A stretch of 64,000 nt of DNA, taken from assembly GCA_030847615.1 (NCBI GenBank), contig JAUMIR010000001.1:84989501-85053500 (forward strand), in the 5' to 3' direction. Below the pieces are notes generated by a model. That model was not told the DNA's origin. It saw only the letters and a list, made by a program, of their open reading frames with translations, and searched no databases. Both the position numbers and the translations under genes were made by a program. This document shows positions 1-12,120 of the stretch, piece after piece. Within the stretch, counting starts at the first letter, position 1. Each line of letters begins with the position of its first letter. Origin of the DNA: Gambelia wislizenii (lineage: Eukaryota > Chordata > Lepidosauria > Squamata > Crotaphytidae).

Positions 1-29
1 GTTAGCTAGAGCTATTGCAAGCACTGTCC

Positions 30-170
30 AATAACATGTGGAGGGCCACATGATTCCTCTGAAAGTCACCATTTTGGACCACAAATCCCAGAAAGTCCAG
101 CCAACATAGTCATTGCCTGTACTGACCTGGGGTGGGATTTTGAAGTTGTAGTCCAAAAAGTAAGAAAGTT
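30..170. repeat. degenerate foldback MITE fragment
   Basis: The stretch has the 'gagggccacatgattcctc' edge and 'aaatcccagaaagtccag' and 'ttgaagttgtagtcc' arms typical of the roughly 110-bp foldback family that recurs across the window (for example 31758-31872 and 46376-46490). The arms are only weakly complementary, so this is an old copy. It has no coding potential. Confidence 0.4.
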
Positions 171-195
171 CAGGCTGGAGACATTGTATGAAATA

Positions 196-448
196 CAGTA
201 GGACCCCCGTGTCCATTGGGAATTGGTTCTGGGGGCCCCCATGGATATCGAAAACCATGGATAACAGCAAACACCATTGAAAATAATGGGACTTCTGATT
301 TAAAATACCATAGAGTTGCTTTGGAGGACCTAGAAAATGGCTAAAGAGGACACATTTTCTAGGAAGACTCTATGGTAGGTGTATTGTTTTGTGTCCCATG
401 GATAATTGAATCACTGGATAATGAATCAGTGGATACCAGTGGATACTG
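196..448. mobile_element. Tigger-like (TcMar) non-autonomous MITE
   Basis: Terminal inverted repeats begin CAGTAGGACCC on the left and end in the imperfect complement GGATACTG on the right. TA dinucleotides flank both sides (194-195 and 449-450), the TA duplication expected of Tc/mariner elements. The interior has the 'ccatggat' and 'gtggatac' words shared with the other Tigger-like copies here. No transposase sequence is present. Confidence 0.7.
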
Positions 449-621
449 TAAAGTTTTGCAAATGGATTCACGTTATTAATGTAATAGAGTTGTTGCCCCT
501 TTAGTCTACTATACCTCACAAAATTTTCCAGACTTTTACAGCAAACTTTTGGTTTCTGAGAAGTTTCCTACTCTTTATTCCACTGACAGAAACTGTTCAG
601 TTAGCAGAAAGGGTTACTTTG

Positions 622-839
622 GCTGCTGACATACTGCAGAAATAATGCAGTTTGACACTGCTTTAACTATCTTGGCTCCATCCTATGGAATCCTGGGATT
701 TGTAGTTTGTTGTGGCACTAGAGCTCTCTGCAGAGAAGGCTAAATATCTCACAAAGCTACAAATCCCAGAATTCCATAGCAGTGAGCCATGGCAATTAAA
801 GCAGCATCAAACTGGATTATTTCTGCAGCCTGTCAGCAT
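622..839. mobile_element. foldback (palindromic) MITE, about 218 bp
   Basis: The left arm starts GCTGCTGACATACTGCAGAA, and the reverse complement of the right end reads GATGCTGACAGGCTGCAGAA, so the whole unit folds on itself around a centre near 725. Both arms contain 'aatcc(t)gggatttgtagtt' words. Related copies lie at 8706-8884, 28838-29100, 33531-33749 and, split, around 42575-43940. Non-coding. Confidence 0.75.
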
Positions 840-898
840 CCTTTGATACAATTTCTGGTTTAAATGATTTTTTAAAAGTAATATTTTATGATAGGCTG

Positions 899-1022
899 GA
901 GTCCTGTTGGTTAGTCGTAACTAGAGTAAACCCACTGAACCAATTGTTGAATGGTGAATGGTAAATCCAATTGCTCCAATGGCTCTGCTCAAGTTGGGAC
1001 TAAGGATAGGATTTAATCCATC
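899..1022. repeat. short foldback repeat (about 120 bp)
   Basis: The left arm 'gttggttagtcgtaactaga' and the right arm 'ttgggactaaggataggat' are inverted relative to each other, and the interior is AT-rich. A clear relative lies at 29655-29795 with the same words. Non-coding. Confidence 0.5.
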
Positions 1023-1044
1023 ATGTTCAGTCTTGGCCTTATTT

Positions 1045-1924
1045 ACCCTTGGAACATTTAACTGAATATAGTCTATCTTCATATCTTTTGATTGCTTTTC
1101 TAATGGCACACCTGTATATTGATATCTGAATGGGACAGAGTTGCAGATGCAAATGTTGGAGACCAGTGATGTGCATTGGTATGTTATACTCTAGGTAAGT
1201 AAGCTCATTGCAAATGACAATCATACAACTTGTGGGACTTCAGGCACAGTATCAGAATGCCTGCCTGCTTGCCTTTCCATCCCACTCTTCAGTTTGAAGA
1301 ACTTGGGGTTGTTTAGATGACAATAAAATAAAATAAAATAAAATAAAAAATGGAAAGAATGTGGGCAGAATACCTTTAGTTTAGATGAGCTCCTGCCAGG
1401 ATTTGCCATATTCAGAAGGAAGGGGGCTGAAAACTCCACGTAATTTGTGATAACAGCTTTTAATGTTTCTCGCAATCTTTTTTAAAAATTGTGTGAAAAT
1501 GCATATAACAGGCCATCTGAACAACCAATTCAGAACAACACAACAGAGCTGAAATCTGATTAGTTGGACCTCGGCAGGGGCGGGCTTGCAAGGAAGGGAG
1601 CTGCTGGAGTTGCCATTGTTCTTGTTTTTGCCACTGAACTATCCTGTGCATGATCGTTCAAGCGGCAGAGCAAAAGCAAGAAGGTTTTTTAAAGCAGAAA
1701 ATAGCTCTTCCACATCTGTTTTTTTTTTAAAGCGGGGGAGAATGGAAGGAGATTTTCAGGAGGCAACTCACTCGCGGCCACCATCTTTTTTGGGGGATGC
1801 TGCTCTGTGTAAACTGCAAACTCACTAATTTTCTCTTCTAGCAAGCTTGCGAATGAATCATGGGCACAAATGAACACTGCAGTAATAGGGAGGTAAGGCG
1901 CTATTTTTTGCTGCTAAATCTCTC
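1045..1924. other. no gene recognised; one AAAAT microsatellite
   Basis: An (AAAAT)n tract lies at about 1321-1351. The segment 1690-1830 is richer in GC and contains 'cgcggccaccatctttttt', which resembles the 'ccgccatctt' segment near 27663 and may be an old DNA-transposon remnant. Short open frames are low-complexity or lack family signatures. Confidence 0.4.
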
Positions 1925-2215
1925 ATCTAGTTGAGCCCCTTGTCTTCTCATCTCCCTGGAATCCTGTCCTCAGCCCAACTCACAGAGGACTCCATCCCAA
2001 CTGCCATTGACCTGGCTACAGAGGGAGAGAAGAGAATGCTAGAGTTAATCCCTTCCCCTACTGCCATCCCCTTTCCTTTTGTATCGTCTTTATTAGACTG
2101 TAAGCTTGAGGGCAGGGAACTGTTTTATTGTTCTTTTTCTTGTAGAGTGCCATGTACATTGATGGCACTATAGAAATAAAAGGTGGTGGTAGTGGTGATG
2201 ATGATGATGTAATAG
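1925..2215 (+). mobile_element. L2-like LINE 3' end fragment with GGT/GAT tail
   Basis: The piece 'gactgtaagcttgagggcag' followed by 'tggcactatagaaataaa' matches the layout of L2-type 3' untranslated ends (stem, then ATAAATAA-like terminus). It ends in a short microsatellite of ggt/gat units (2182-2208), as expected for this group. The coding part is absent. Assignment rests on motif layout only. Confidence 0.5.
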
Positions 2216-3283
2216 ATGTTTCTTGGATTTATCCCTAAACTTGATTGGCTGAGGAGACACTCATTATGCAGTTTGAGCTTCTTGACGTGAAGAGTAGTGG
2301 AGGCATGTAATGTTTCTGAGGACAACAATGTTCTGTGGACTCTTGTCTTGGAGCAGTAAAAAGTCATATGTCTCCTTTGCAAGAGCAACAAAAAGTAAGC
2401 TGTTTATTGTTCTCATCATTAACTGCAGAGGCTGAGGGAGGAAATGATGAAATAGAACTAAAGGGTGGAAAGTATTGTGACACAGAAAATGAACATCAGG
2501 CCAAGTTCATTTAAAGCCTGCCCACCCCTAGAGAAGGAAAACACCTCAAACAAACAGAAAGCTCTTTAAAACAAAACAGCTTTGCCAAGCTGAATAAAGC
2601 ATAAGGGATGAAGTGGAAATACTGTCTCCTTCTGTGCATGAACTGAGCCTGATTTGGAACACAGGATTATGCATATAGTGGGAGATTAATCTCTTACTGC
2701 TGCAATTGAGTCTTATCCTCCTTCATCCTTCAGAAAATCAAGTTGCTGTCTATTTAGAAAAGTAATTAAATCAAGTCTGTTGTATCACATTGGAAATCAT
2801 GTCCCAGCTGACTTCCTCCCTCAATGTTTTCTATGTACAATGCTAGAGTGTAGACAGAATAAGATTGTATGGTCTATGGTGAATGCTTGTATCACACCAT
2901 TTCAAATGGTTCCCCTCTTTCTACCCTCTCCCATTCATTAGATCCTATGACCATTTGTATACATAATTAAATTATAACTATAACTATGTATTAACCAGGG
3001 CCTCTACATAAGGCCTTAGTGGCTTTGCAATGCAATCCTAATTGATTATTTGCCTTTCTAAACAGATCAATGTGAAATACAAGCTTGGTTCAAAGCACAC
3101 TCACTACCAATGATTGAAGCATAAGGTGATCCTCATATGAGATTTTATGTCAGCAGAAAGGGATAGGATGGTCAGGTGCCACGAGTTACCTATCTTTCAG
3201 GTATTTTATTGTGCCACTTCCCTCATCTTTGCTGCCCGACAAGAGTACAGTTAGGATACAGTGCTTTGGTTGTGTATTCCTAC
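2216..3283. other. anonymous AT-rich sequence
   Basis: I see no gene, RNA gene or recognisable repeat. Open frames are short and lack family motifs. Confidence 0.4.
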
Positions 3284-3342
3284 GGGGCAGGGGGTGGACT
3301 GGATGGCCATTGTGGTCTCTTCCAGCTCTATGATTCTATGAA
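3284..3342 (+). mobile_element. CR1 LINE 3' terminal fragment
   Basis: The sequence 'ggggcagggggtggactgga' followed by 'ctctatgattctatga' is the 3' end of a sauropsid CR1, with the ATTCTATG terminal repeat. Only the last 60 bp or so remain, a typical 5' truncation. It abuts the Penelope-like fragment. Confidence 0.75.
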
Positions 3343-3349
3343 ATAGATT

Positions 3350-3960
3350 TTCCCTGTTTTTTTTCCGGGCTGTGAGGCCATGTTCTGGAATAGTTTCTTT
3401 CTGCCGTTTCACCTGCATCTGTGGGTGGCATCCTCAGAGAATGGTTGTGTAGGTGTATATGTGGAGTTTATGTGCTTTGAACCCCTATTGGGGAGGATAT
3501 GTAAATTTGTGTAACTGAATGGTTAGTTTCTGGGTATAGAAATGCAAGGCTTGTTAGCGTCTGTTTGGCTAACGGTTGGTTGATGGCCCATTATTTGCTG
3601 GGAATCCCCTTGCCCCTGGGTGGAATTCTTTTGTACGTGTTGATTTTGGTTCTATTGTATTTCAAAACTGGGAGACAGATTTTGTTTACTTTTAGGGTTT
3701 CTTCTTTCCTGTTGAAGTTGTCCAGGTGTTTGTGGATTTCAATAGCTTCTCTGTGCATTCTGACATGATAGTTGTTGGCCTGGTCTCGAATTTCTGTGTT
3801 TTCAAATAGCATTTTGTGTCCAGGTTGGTTTATAACATGTTCTGCTACTGCTGATTTTTGATACTGCTGGCCCAGTTTTTTCATACTGCTGGATTTTTGA
3901 TACTGCTGGCCCAGTCTGCAGTGTCTCTCATGTTCCTTGATTTGTGTTTGCACACTGTAA
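3350..3960 (-). mobile_element. Penelope-like element, 3' part with GIY-YIG region
   Basis: On the minus strand an open frame at 3953-3591 has the C-terminal Penelope-like (PLE) signature: 'KEHERHCRLGQ', 'SAVAEHVINQPGH', 'HREAIEIHKH' and 'NFNRKEE', ending near 'LPVLK'. These residues follow the GIY-YIG endonuclease of PLEs, which nicks DNA for target-primed reverse transcription. The 3' untranslated part (toward 3350) has the 'gatgccacccacagatgcag' and 'gaaacggcag' words of reptile PLE tails. The RT domain is absent, so the copy is 5' truncated. Residues near the N end carry a duplicated 'LGQQYQKS', an internal direct repeat. Confidence 0.8.
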
Positions 3961-4560
3961 AGAGATGCAAGTGCAAGGTTAAACTGTAAAATGGTACATC
4001 GGGCCTTTGTTTCAATACAATTAACAAGGTGTTAATACTCCTTCTTGTTTTCTTGCCATCTCTTCCTTCCTGAGTGGGCAAACAGGGTTGACAATATCCC
4101 AAGGCAGATGAGGCCACCACAAGCAGAACTCCATAAAAGCTCAACCAAGTCCTGTGCAAAGGGTCTTTATCTGGGAAATCTATGTGAGGTCCATGGCATC
4201 CATCTACCGAGAAGGTACAAATACAGGTGATTCCAGGCTCCACTATTCCTGCAACTTGTAAGAAAGATTACCTTCTTGTATTAGAGGTTAGGGCATGTTT
4301 TGTTGCTAGAAGAAGTTTTTTTTTTTGTTTACTTGAGCCCACAGCAATACAGTGTTCTGTAGGTTTTGCGAATAGAACAGATTGTTTATCTAATGCATAG
4401 CTGGTGTGGGCCAGTCCAAGAGGACTGTGAATGGTAATATCTCATCTTGCAGCCAAGCTACAAGAGAATCTTATTGACAATATTCATTAGGTGGTAGTAA
4501 GGAAACTAACCCTTGAATTATTTCACTGCAGGCTAACCTTCAATAACAAAGGAGAGACAT
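3961..4560. other. anonymous sequence
   Basis: No gene or recognisable repeat. A 120-codon minus-strand frame (4243-3881) runs partly into the Penelope fragment and has no family signature. Confidence 0.4.
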
Positions 4561-4571
4561 TTGGATATCTA

Positions 4572-4634
<63 letters not shown>
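4561..4634. repeat. CTGT/CTAT tetranucleotide microsatellite
   Basis: About four CTGT units are followed by a long run of CTAT units. The tract produces spurious Leu/Ser/Ile/Tyr-rich open frames in several phases. Confidence 0.95.
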
Positions 4635-4635
<1 letters not shown>

Positions 4636-4769
4636 GACAACTCTTGGGCATGTTGCCTTTCCCAGTGTGCTGATTGGCTGCTCAGGAAACATACCCAATC
4701 AATCACCACCCACATGCAAATTCCCTCTCCACCTCACAATCCACTCCTGCCATTCAACCTGTGGCCCAG

Positions 4770-4910
4770 ATTGGGACCCAGACAGTCAACTTGTGGCGGT
4801 GGTGGGCCGCCTGCGATGGGACCCAGGCAGTCAACTGGTGGTGGCGGCAGGACACCTGTGACAGAACCCAGGTAGTCAAGTGGTGGCAGGTGTGGCAGCA
4901 GCAGGGCAAC
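4770..4910. repeat. degenerate tandem repeat, about 45-bp unit, three copies
   Basis: Three successive units share 'gggacccagacagtcaac', 'gggacccaggcagtcaac' and 'agaacccaggtagtcaag', each followed by a GC-rich 'gtggyggyrg' segment. The unit is close to a multiple of three, so frames stay open through it and produce artefact ORFs. Confidence 0.75.
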
Positions 4911-6516
4911 AGAGTGAGTCACCTTCAGCAATTCTGGGGAAAGTGTGGAATGCTGAGAAGTGGGGGAGGAATTTAAAAATCCAACCACCTACCTTACAGG
5001 GTTGTTGTGAGGTCTACCGGGCATTTTGGGGGGAGTTTTTTTTAACAGCGTACATTATGCCAGGTGCAGCTAGTATAGTTGCATTTGCCTTTCCTTGTAA
5101 CTCATGCCAGCTTATAGAGAGGGGTAAGCAGAAGCCAATAGTGGCTCTGGGGTCAGTGAGTGCTCTCCAGGTTTTAGACTGAAATTAAAAGAGCTATCTG
5201 AGGTGCTGAGCTCACCCATCAAACAGGATCAGCACCTTGGATAGCCCTGTTAACATTCAGATTGAAACCTAGAGTAAATTCACCAGCATATCAATACGGT
5301 AAGCACCAGCTGCCTTGGGGCTAAGGACTCTGAGGATCCCCAGGGCACATCACAACCCAGGAGATAAAATTCAAACTATGAATCTTCCTCTTCACTTCTC
5401 TTTCTGAATCTCTCATGCAATGAACTACATTTCTTGGAGGTGCATTTTGCTTGAATTTAGGAAATAAGGTCTTGTATCTGCATTTTTAAAGCTCATGTGT
5501 TTAGTTGGTAGGCTGTGGTAACCTGATAAGCTGGGAGAGGAAAACTTAAAAAAATTATATGTTATTTTGATGGTGTTATAATTTTGATAGAAAAATCATC
5601 CTTGAGACCCATTTGTGGAAAGTATTATTTGTGTTTATATATAATAAACAAATAAACAAATTTTGCCTGAAAAGTTAATTAAGAATAAAATATTTGATAG
5701 TTCCAGACCATAACCCCCAAAATTTTAAAAAAAGGTCATAGCAGTGGTTCCAACAGTTCTGTTTTTCTTTTTGATCAGACCTGTCAAACAGGGAGAAAAC
5801 ATAGTACTATTATAGATTACACTGCTCTTAAAACCCCCAGCTGTAAAGCCACATTTTACTCTAACCACACTTTTTTAAAAAAATAAAAAATAAAAACCTA
5901 TGCAGAGGCACTAAATTGTGATTGTTGGAGCTAACAGGAAGTTTTAAACCTACTGTATGTCTGGCTAGGTTTAGGTTGGTTTCATTTTTATTCTTACTTT
6001 GCTTCTAATGTATGTTTAGATCATTCTAAGTCCTAATCACTGAGGTAATTTTAACAGAGCTAGTGTATTCAGATCTGGATATTCCTTTGTAAACCTCTGG
6101 ATATCCCCATCAGAAAATTATGTAAATATTTTAACACTTTTGTGTTAAATCAGCTGTCACCCCTACGCTCAAGAATGCCTCAGGTATAATCAGGAAACCA
6201 ATGAAAACACATTTAAAGAAGTTCCAATCCAGACTTCAGCTTCCAAATGGCCCCCTTACAGCACCTTTCTGCAGGTTTCACCAGGGACAGTGGAGTTAAT
6301 CTACAGAAAAACAACAATAACAATAGTCTTTTCACACCCTAAGGACTACATAACACTATTATACTAAATAAAACAACTTTGTGGGCTGCAGTGCACTTGC
6401 ATCTGATGAAGTGAGCTGCTGCTGTCCATGAAAACCAAACAAACCTGTTAACCTTCACAGCCCTCAAAACCCTTTCTTGTTTTTTCTAAACGTTATCATG
6501 GATATGATTCAGTATA
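4911..6516. other. anonymous sequence
   Basis: I recognise no gene or dated repeat here. The 5530-5720 stretch is strongly AT-rich with ATAAACAAATAAACAAA. Confidence 0.4.
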
Positions 6517-6755
6517 CAGTTGTCCCTCCGTGTCCATGGATTTGGATTCCTGGATTTAAGTATTCACGGCTTGAAAATATTCTTTAAAAAATAATAATCC
6601 CAAAAGCAAACCTTGATTTTGCCATTTTACATAAGGGACACCATTTTGCTATGCCATTGTATATAACGGGACTTGAGTATTCACGGGTTTTGGTATCCAC
6701 GGGGTGTGTGTGTGTGTCCTGGAACCAAATCCCAGCAAATATGAAGGGACAACTG
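6517..6755. mobile_element. Tigger-like MITE, 239 bp
   Basis: Termini are CAGTTGTCCCTCCGTGTCCA and the inverted GAAGGGACAACTG, flanked by TA at 6515-6516 and 6756-6757. The interior includes 'gccattttacataagggac' and 'attcacgg', shared with 32126-32355 and 48396-48625. A short GT run (about 6705-6717) sits inside. Non-autonomous. Confidence 0.85.
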
Positions 6756-7994
6756 TATCTCCAGGAGCTATGGGTCACTGCCCGAAAGGCCTTGTTTCTT
6801 ACTGAAGTCAAGCTAGATCTCTCACAATAAAAGAATCCAAGCATGGCTGGGGGTGGGGGCAGGGAGGCTCATATATTGAAGAAAGCAATATACAGGGAAC
6901 AGCAGCCTTTTGATCTTAGAGCTTAGAAAAGCTTTAAGGCAGTGCCTACAACCTGAGTTATACTTAATTTAACCAGAAGCTAGGGCTACCACTGCAAAAT
7001 TGGCTTTTTATTTTTGAGTAAACTAAGGTTCCCAAGTTTCTGCACCATGTAAAATGTTTGTAAAGATCTAAGAATTCATGTGGTTAGAAAGAAGGGTGGT
7101 AAGAAATTGAAACTGATAGAAGACACGGCTGGGCACAGTTTCTTCTATTTTGCTTCTGGAATGTTCAGTTTCTTGGCTAACAGCATGGCTGTCCTGCTAG
7201 GATTTAGCCTCAAAAGGTAGGTATCAAACTCATGCAGCAAAATGGTAGTTCTTCATAAAACAAAACAAAACAATAGCTCTTACACATTCCTCACTTCCAG
7301 CATCCATTTGAGGTGCAGCCCTTAAATATCTGGAGACATGTGGAATGCAGGGAGATGAACAGTGTCAGCCAGCTGCTTCTGGGTGAATTATGCCTTCCTT
7401 CCAGCAGGCTCCCCCCTTGCCTAAAACTCTGGCCAAAGATGTGTTAATCTAGTAGAAAGGTGTACGAGGGTATTCTTCCAGATTTTGGGGGGCCCACACC
7501 TCCCAGCAACCTCACAGGTGTGGCCAGTGGTGAGGGATTCAGGGAGTTGCAGTATGAAAACATCTGAAAGGCCACATGTTCCTAATTGCTGTTCTAGTGA
7601 GATCATTACAATTATGACAATTTAGAGAGAGGCCTGACTAACAACTCCTCCTTGAAGCCCTCCTTCCCACTTGCATTGAGGATAACTGGTCAATAATGCC
7701 CCCAGCTCCTGCCAGTGAGCTTCAATGAAAGCCGAATTAGTGCAAGGTTTAGCCTATATGTTGGATTTCATAACACAGCCAATGTTTTTAGGAACTATGC
7801 TTATGGAAACCTAATAATAACGTTTTTATTATGAGCTTTATAATCTATATAGTGTATGCTCTTTTAAAAAGGTCCCTCCTCCAGACACATTTGTCTGGTG
7901 AAAGGTAGGGTACAAATATGGTAGATTATTAATTAATCAATCAATTAATTAAAAAGAATCTTCCAAAATAGAGGAGGATAATGAGCATTGGTAT
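6756..7994. repeat. mostly anonymous; foldback MITE at 7490-7575
   Basis: Near 7490-7575 the arms 'cacacctcccagcaacc' and 'agggagttgcagtatg' belong to the 110-bp foldback family. The remainder shows no gene or recognisable repeat. Confidence 0.4.
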
Positions 7995-8092
7995 TGAACT
8001 GCAGCTCCCAACAGTCATTGTGATTTACTATATTCACTAGGTCTGCTGGGAGATGCAGTCCAACACCATCTAGAGAGCCATATAATTCACAC
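7995..8092. repeat. foldback MITE, 110-bp family
   Basis: The arms 'gaactgcagctcccaacagt' and 'ctgggagatgcagtccaaca' are inverted copies of each other around an AT-rich centre. Non-coding. Confidence 0.6.
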
Positions 8093-8338
8093 CTGTGCTT
8101 TAAAGAAACCAGTCCTTTTTGGGTTAAATTTAAAGTGCAGAGCTTTTGGCATGATCATGGTTTTTGAGGGGGGAAGGTGTTTTGTGTTTTAAACACGCAC
8201 TGCATGTACCTTTATTTCTTTTTGACACATGGTACACCCAACGAGAAACATTCTTTCACACTTAAGAGTTCATCCTCTGTATGTGGAAAACATACAGTAT
8301 TGTACATTCATTTCTAAAATTAATGCTGGATCAATATT

Positions 8339-8368
8339 TTGTGGTCTCTTCCAACTCTATGATTCTAT
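8339..8368 (+). mobile_element. CR1 3' terminal remnant
   Basis: 'tggtctcttccaactctatg' followed by 'attctatg' is the very end of a CR1. Only about 30 bp remain. Confidence 0.6.
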
Positions 8369-8705
8369 GCTTGCAGTAGCCACAGGTGAGTTTGAGGTAA
8401 CATGGTGTACATCAGGTAGAATAAATTTGTTACTTGACTTCTACTCAGTTTTTGTGTGTGTCTACTTTCATTTTTTTTCCTGAAAAGCATACTGTTCCAT
8501 GACACATTTATAATTAGCTGCTATTCCATCTTGTATAACTGGTACCACAGTTAGTCATCAAATCTCCATGAAAATGTTGTTCTGTGGAAAGAAACACAGC
8601 CTTTTACTTAGAATAGGAAAAGCTAAAACAGGATTTAAGTGTCTTTTCCTTCCACAGAGAAGGAACAGCTAAAAATCTGGGGATATATTGAGTCTCTTTC
8701 ATAGT

Positions 8706-8884
8706 ACACAGTTATAGTACTTTGACACCACTTTAACTGCCATGGCTCTCCCCAGGCAATCCTGGGATTTGTAGTTTGGTGAGGTATCTAGAATTGTCTG
8801 CCAGAGAGCTCTAGTTCCTTACCAAACTAGCAATACAATGATTCTGTCAGATGCAGTTAAAGTAGTATCTAAAGTGTCATAATT
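8706..8884. mobile_element. foldback MITE
   Basis: The left arm 'tttgacaccactttaactgc' is complemented on the right by 'gcagttaaagtagtatctaa'. It also has the 'aatcctgggatttgtagttt' word of the 622-839 family. Confidence 0.7.
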
Positions 8885-8892
8885 GTATAGGG

Positions 8893-9289
8893 CAGTAGTT
8901 GGTGGACCCCACAGGGGGCCACAATGTCCTCACAAGGGGTCCACAAACACTTGCTTGGCCCATCTCCTCCCTGCAGTGCAGCAGCCATATGACAGGAGCC
9001 AAAGCAAAGGCAGGCAGGCTGGCTGGCTTGGCCTGCACATTGCTGTTCAATCCACTCCAGCCACAAACTTGCAGGAAGAAGCAGGAGAAAGGTATTTCCT
9101 CCCTCTCCAGTGTCTTTGAGGGAAGGTTTAATGGATGATGTAATTGTATTATAATTATTATCAGGTATTAGTAGTAGTAGTATTAGTATCGTTAGTAGGG
9201 TTTTAAATCTTGAGTTAAGTCTTGGGGGTCCGTGGCAACAAAAGATATTTAAAGGGGGTTCCTGGTAAAGAAAACGTTATGTGACACTG
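8893..9289. mobile_element. hAT-type non-autonomous element, 397 bp
   Basis: The ends are CAGTAGTTGGTGGACCCC and the inverted form of CAGTGTCACATAACG, both starting CAGTG/CAGTA as in hAT elements. Candidate 8-bp duplications flank it: gtataggg (8885-8892) and gtataaag (9290-9297), 6 of 8 matching. It carries a GTA-rich run (about 9165-9190) and no transposase. Confidence 0.55.
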
Positions 9290-9297
9290 GTATAAAG

Positions 9298-12043
9298 TGA
9301 AAGAGACCTTGGCTATAGGCTCCTTTATGCCAGGGCTATACCATGCCTTGCGTCACTTGCTGGAATTGTTCTGGTTCTTGTAAATTGATTCAGATGTTGA
9401 TAACTGTTGCATGACAAATAAAGCAGCTATTCTGTTGTCATAAACGGCCCAGTAAGAAAGTGAACGTTCTGAATTACATCACCATAACTATGCAAAACAA
9501 TATGGATGGGGCAATGTGTGTCCGACGTTGCTTAATCTGAACCACAAATAATGCTAGGAGTGGAAACTCCAACTTGCACCAGTATGTTTAATTTTTGTAT
9601 TGATGTGGAGAAACTGTACAGTTTTAACCAGACATTTTCTAAGGAGCTTGATTCATTATTATTTTTTAAAAATACAGAAAGGTTTTTGTCCTAACAGAAA
9701 ATGACTTTGTGGACAGGGTCTGTTTAAGGATCAAAAGCAAAAGGATTCCTTCCAATGACCAAAGATATGTGCTGGGTAACTCCCTGTCCCACCCATGACT
9801 TCCTGACCCTTGCTGCTATTTCCTCTAGCCTACCCACACACCACACACACACACACACACACAGGGCCCAGCCTCCCCTCCTTTGTCTTCCTTTATCTCA
9901 GAGCTTGCCAAAATGTCTAGGAGAACCAAACATTACCAATTGGAATTGATCCCATGACTCAGAGGTACACTTGAAAAATGTGTTCTGTGCTGATTTTGGA
10001 TGTCTTTTGTCTATGTGGAGTCTAGAGTGCAGCCCGTCCTGTTTACAATACTCATTGCAAATACTACAAAGAAGCCACAAAAGTGTTGCTGCCTTGAACA
10101 TTTTCCCCTGGTTTCTTGGAATTGATCTAGCTCTAAGAATTAGAATTCAGGAGATCACCATCACCACTACTATCTGAACGTTCACTGCACATGGCCTATC
10201 TCACCTCTTTTACAAATAGTTGTTTGGTAACTTGTTCTTCACAGAAAATGCAGTCTTTTTATGGGTAGGGCTGGTTATGTAGGGTGGTTGTGGCTCTTTT
10301 GTGGGCTGTTGTTTAAATGCCACATACTTCAAATTGTGGGAAGGTATACTGAGGCACATTCATTCTGTTAGTATGCCCTATTACCCCCTCCCCATGATAT
10401 CTCATAATTGGAAATATTGGACACTTTTTGGGGTCAAGTTGGCTGGGGCAAACCAAAGGTCAGTTGGAGGTCAAAATGACCTGGGATTTGTCCTAGAAAT
10501 ATTATGGCAAGAAAGCCCAAATTAGGATTGTGTGGAAGCCCCTTAGTAAACACAGTATTTAAGGAGGTATGTGCTAATCCTTTCTTCTAGCCTTGGGCAC
10601 CCCAGCTACGATTCATTCAATCAAACAATTAAGTGACCATTCCTTAATCTACTCCTATAGAAATCTCTCCTATACCCTCTCCTGCCCAAACTTGCGAGTC
10701 AAACCCATCAATATCTATCTCCTAGTCATTAACACAATCAGTTGAGTTTCAGTTTCCTTTGTCTATCCCATGGGAAAGCCATCCAGGCTTTGTCCTAACT
10801 AGAGTACCCCTTCAGGATATGAAATATGGTATAAATAGTAGTCCCCCAACAATAGTAAAGTGTGCCACAGTGGACAAACCTGGCCACTCTTTTTCTTGGC
10901 ACACCCCGGATCAGAACATCCTGTGCCACCCTCAGATGCTTGTCTGAGTATCTTCACTGCATGAAGCTCTTCTTTCCAAGACTGGTAACTATTGTCCCAT
11001 ATTCCCATAGCCTTGCATGGTTCTTAAGCACATGTGTTGTTTGTGTGAGTTCTTTTTGTGTTATTTCCAATAAAAATACTTTATTTCACTTTATCTGGAG
11101 TGCTCTCTACAGTTAGTACTGGTATACATAAGTGAAAAGATCCCCGAAGTTACCCTCCTCTCACAGGCTTCCATTTGAGCCAATAATTTCCTCAGATAAT
11201 AACAGAGATTTTGGCATCACAGATGGGTCTCTAAAGCACCCACCACCTCTTAGGGTAACAATGCCTCTGTTGCATCTGCTGACTTTGTGTGGAAGCTGGC
11301 AGCTTGGAATTGATAAGTATCACTGATGACTGTGTTAAGTGAAGAGAAAGTATTTATTAAGGAAATCACATGTCTGATAGAGAAGGATGGGGTTTCCTGA
11401 CTACATGGCTAAGACAAAAATGACTGCAAGAAGGGGAGTGAGAGGAAATGAAGAAGTCAGACCTGACAACATCAGTCTTCAGGCACAGAAGCTACAGATC
11501 AGAGAAGACAAAGGGAGGGGATATTCTGGGAACTGGAATGGCTCCTCTGTTTGTACAGCCCTCTGTAAGGATGTTGTTGGCTTGCACAAATGTCGAATTT
11601 CATCTCCAATTCCATCAGCATCCTGGACAGAACAGTGTCTTTTTTTCCGAATTGAAAATTCGCATGCAAATCCTCCCATTCAGCTCAAATTGAGTATTGA
11701 TAACTTATAACATGGATGGATAGGAACAGGTGTGAACAGCTGCCTATGAAAATTCTCTCAATCCATTATAGGGAAGTCTGTTGGCTCACAACCAAACTAG
11801 ATGCCATGCCAGATATTTCTTTAGCTTTGCATGGCTATTTTTAAAAAATGTGTCGTTTGCAGGGATGGGGCAGAAGCACGGAGGAAGCACACCCCCTCAG
11901 TACTAGGCTATGGTAGCTTTCTTCCCATCATGAATAGCAAGTGTGTGGCTGGCCTAATTCTGACTGGGACCACAACAGGGGCAAGGGGCCAAAATCCCTC
12001 TCCCTCCCTGTTTGTTTGTTTTTTAATCTGGGGCATCCTTCAC
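9298..12043. other. anonymous sequence with a CA microsatellite
   Basis: A (CA)n tract lies at 9838-9862. Otherwise I see no gene or dated repeat, and the open frames lack family motifs. Confidence 0.4.
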
Positions 12044-12120
12044 TCTACACAGGGTCCTCTCTCTGGCTTTTCTTCGCAAATGAAGATTCAGGAAGCACTC
12101 ATCCCATGCTTTCTGCAAGC

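Noticed and set aside
4491..4875. Frames over the CTAT run and 45-bp units as coding sequence
   Set aside because: They are periodic low-complexity translations of tandem repeats, open in several phases at once.
7920..7955. CRISPR-like or regulatory array of 'attaatcaatc' words
   Set aside because: Short AT-rich slippage sequence; no spacer-repeat regularity, and the genome is vertebrate.
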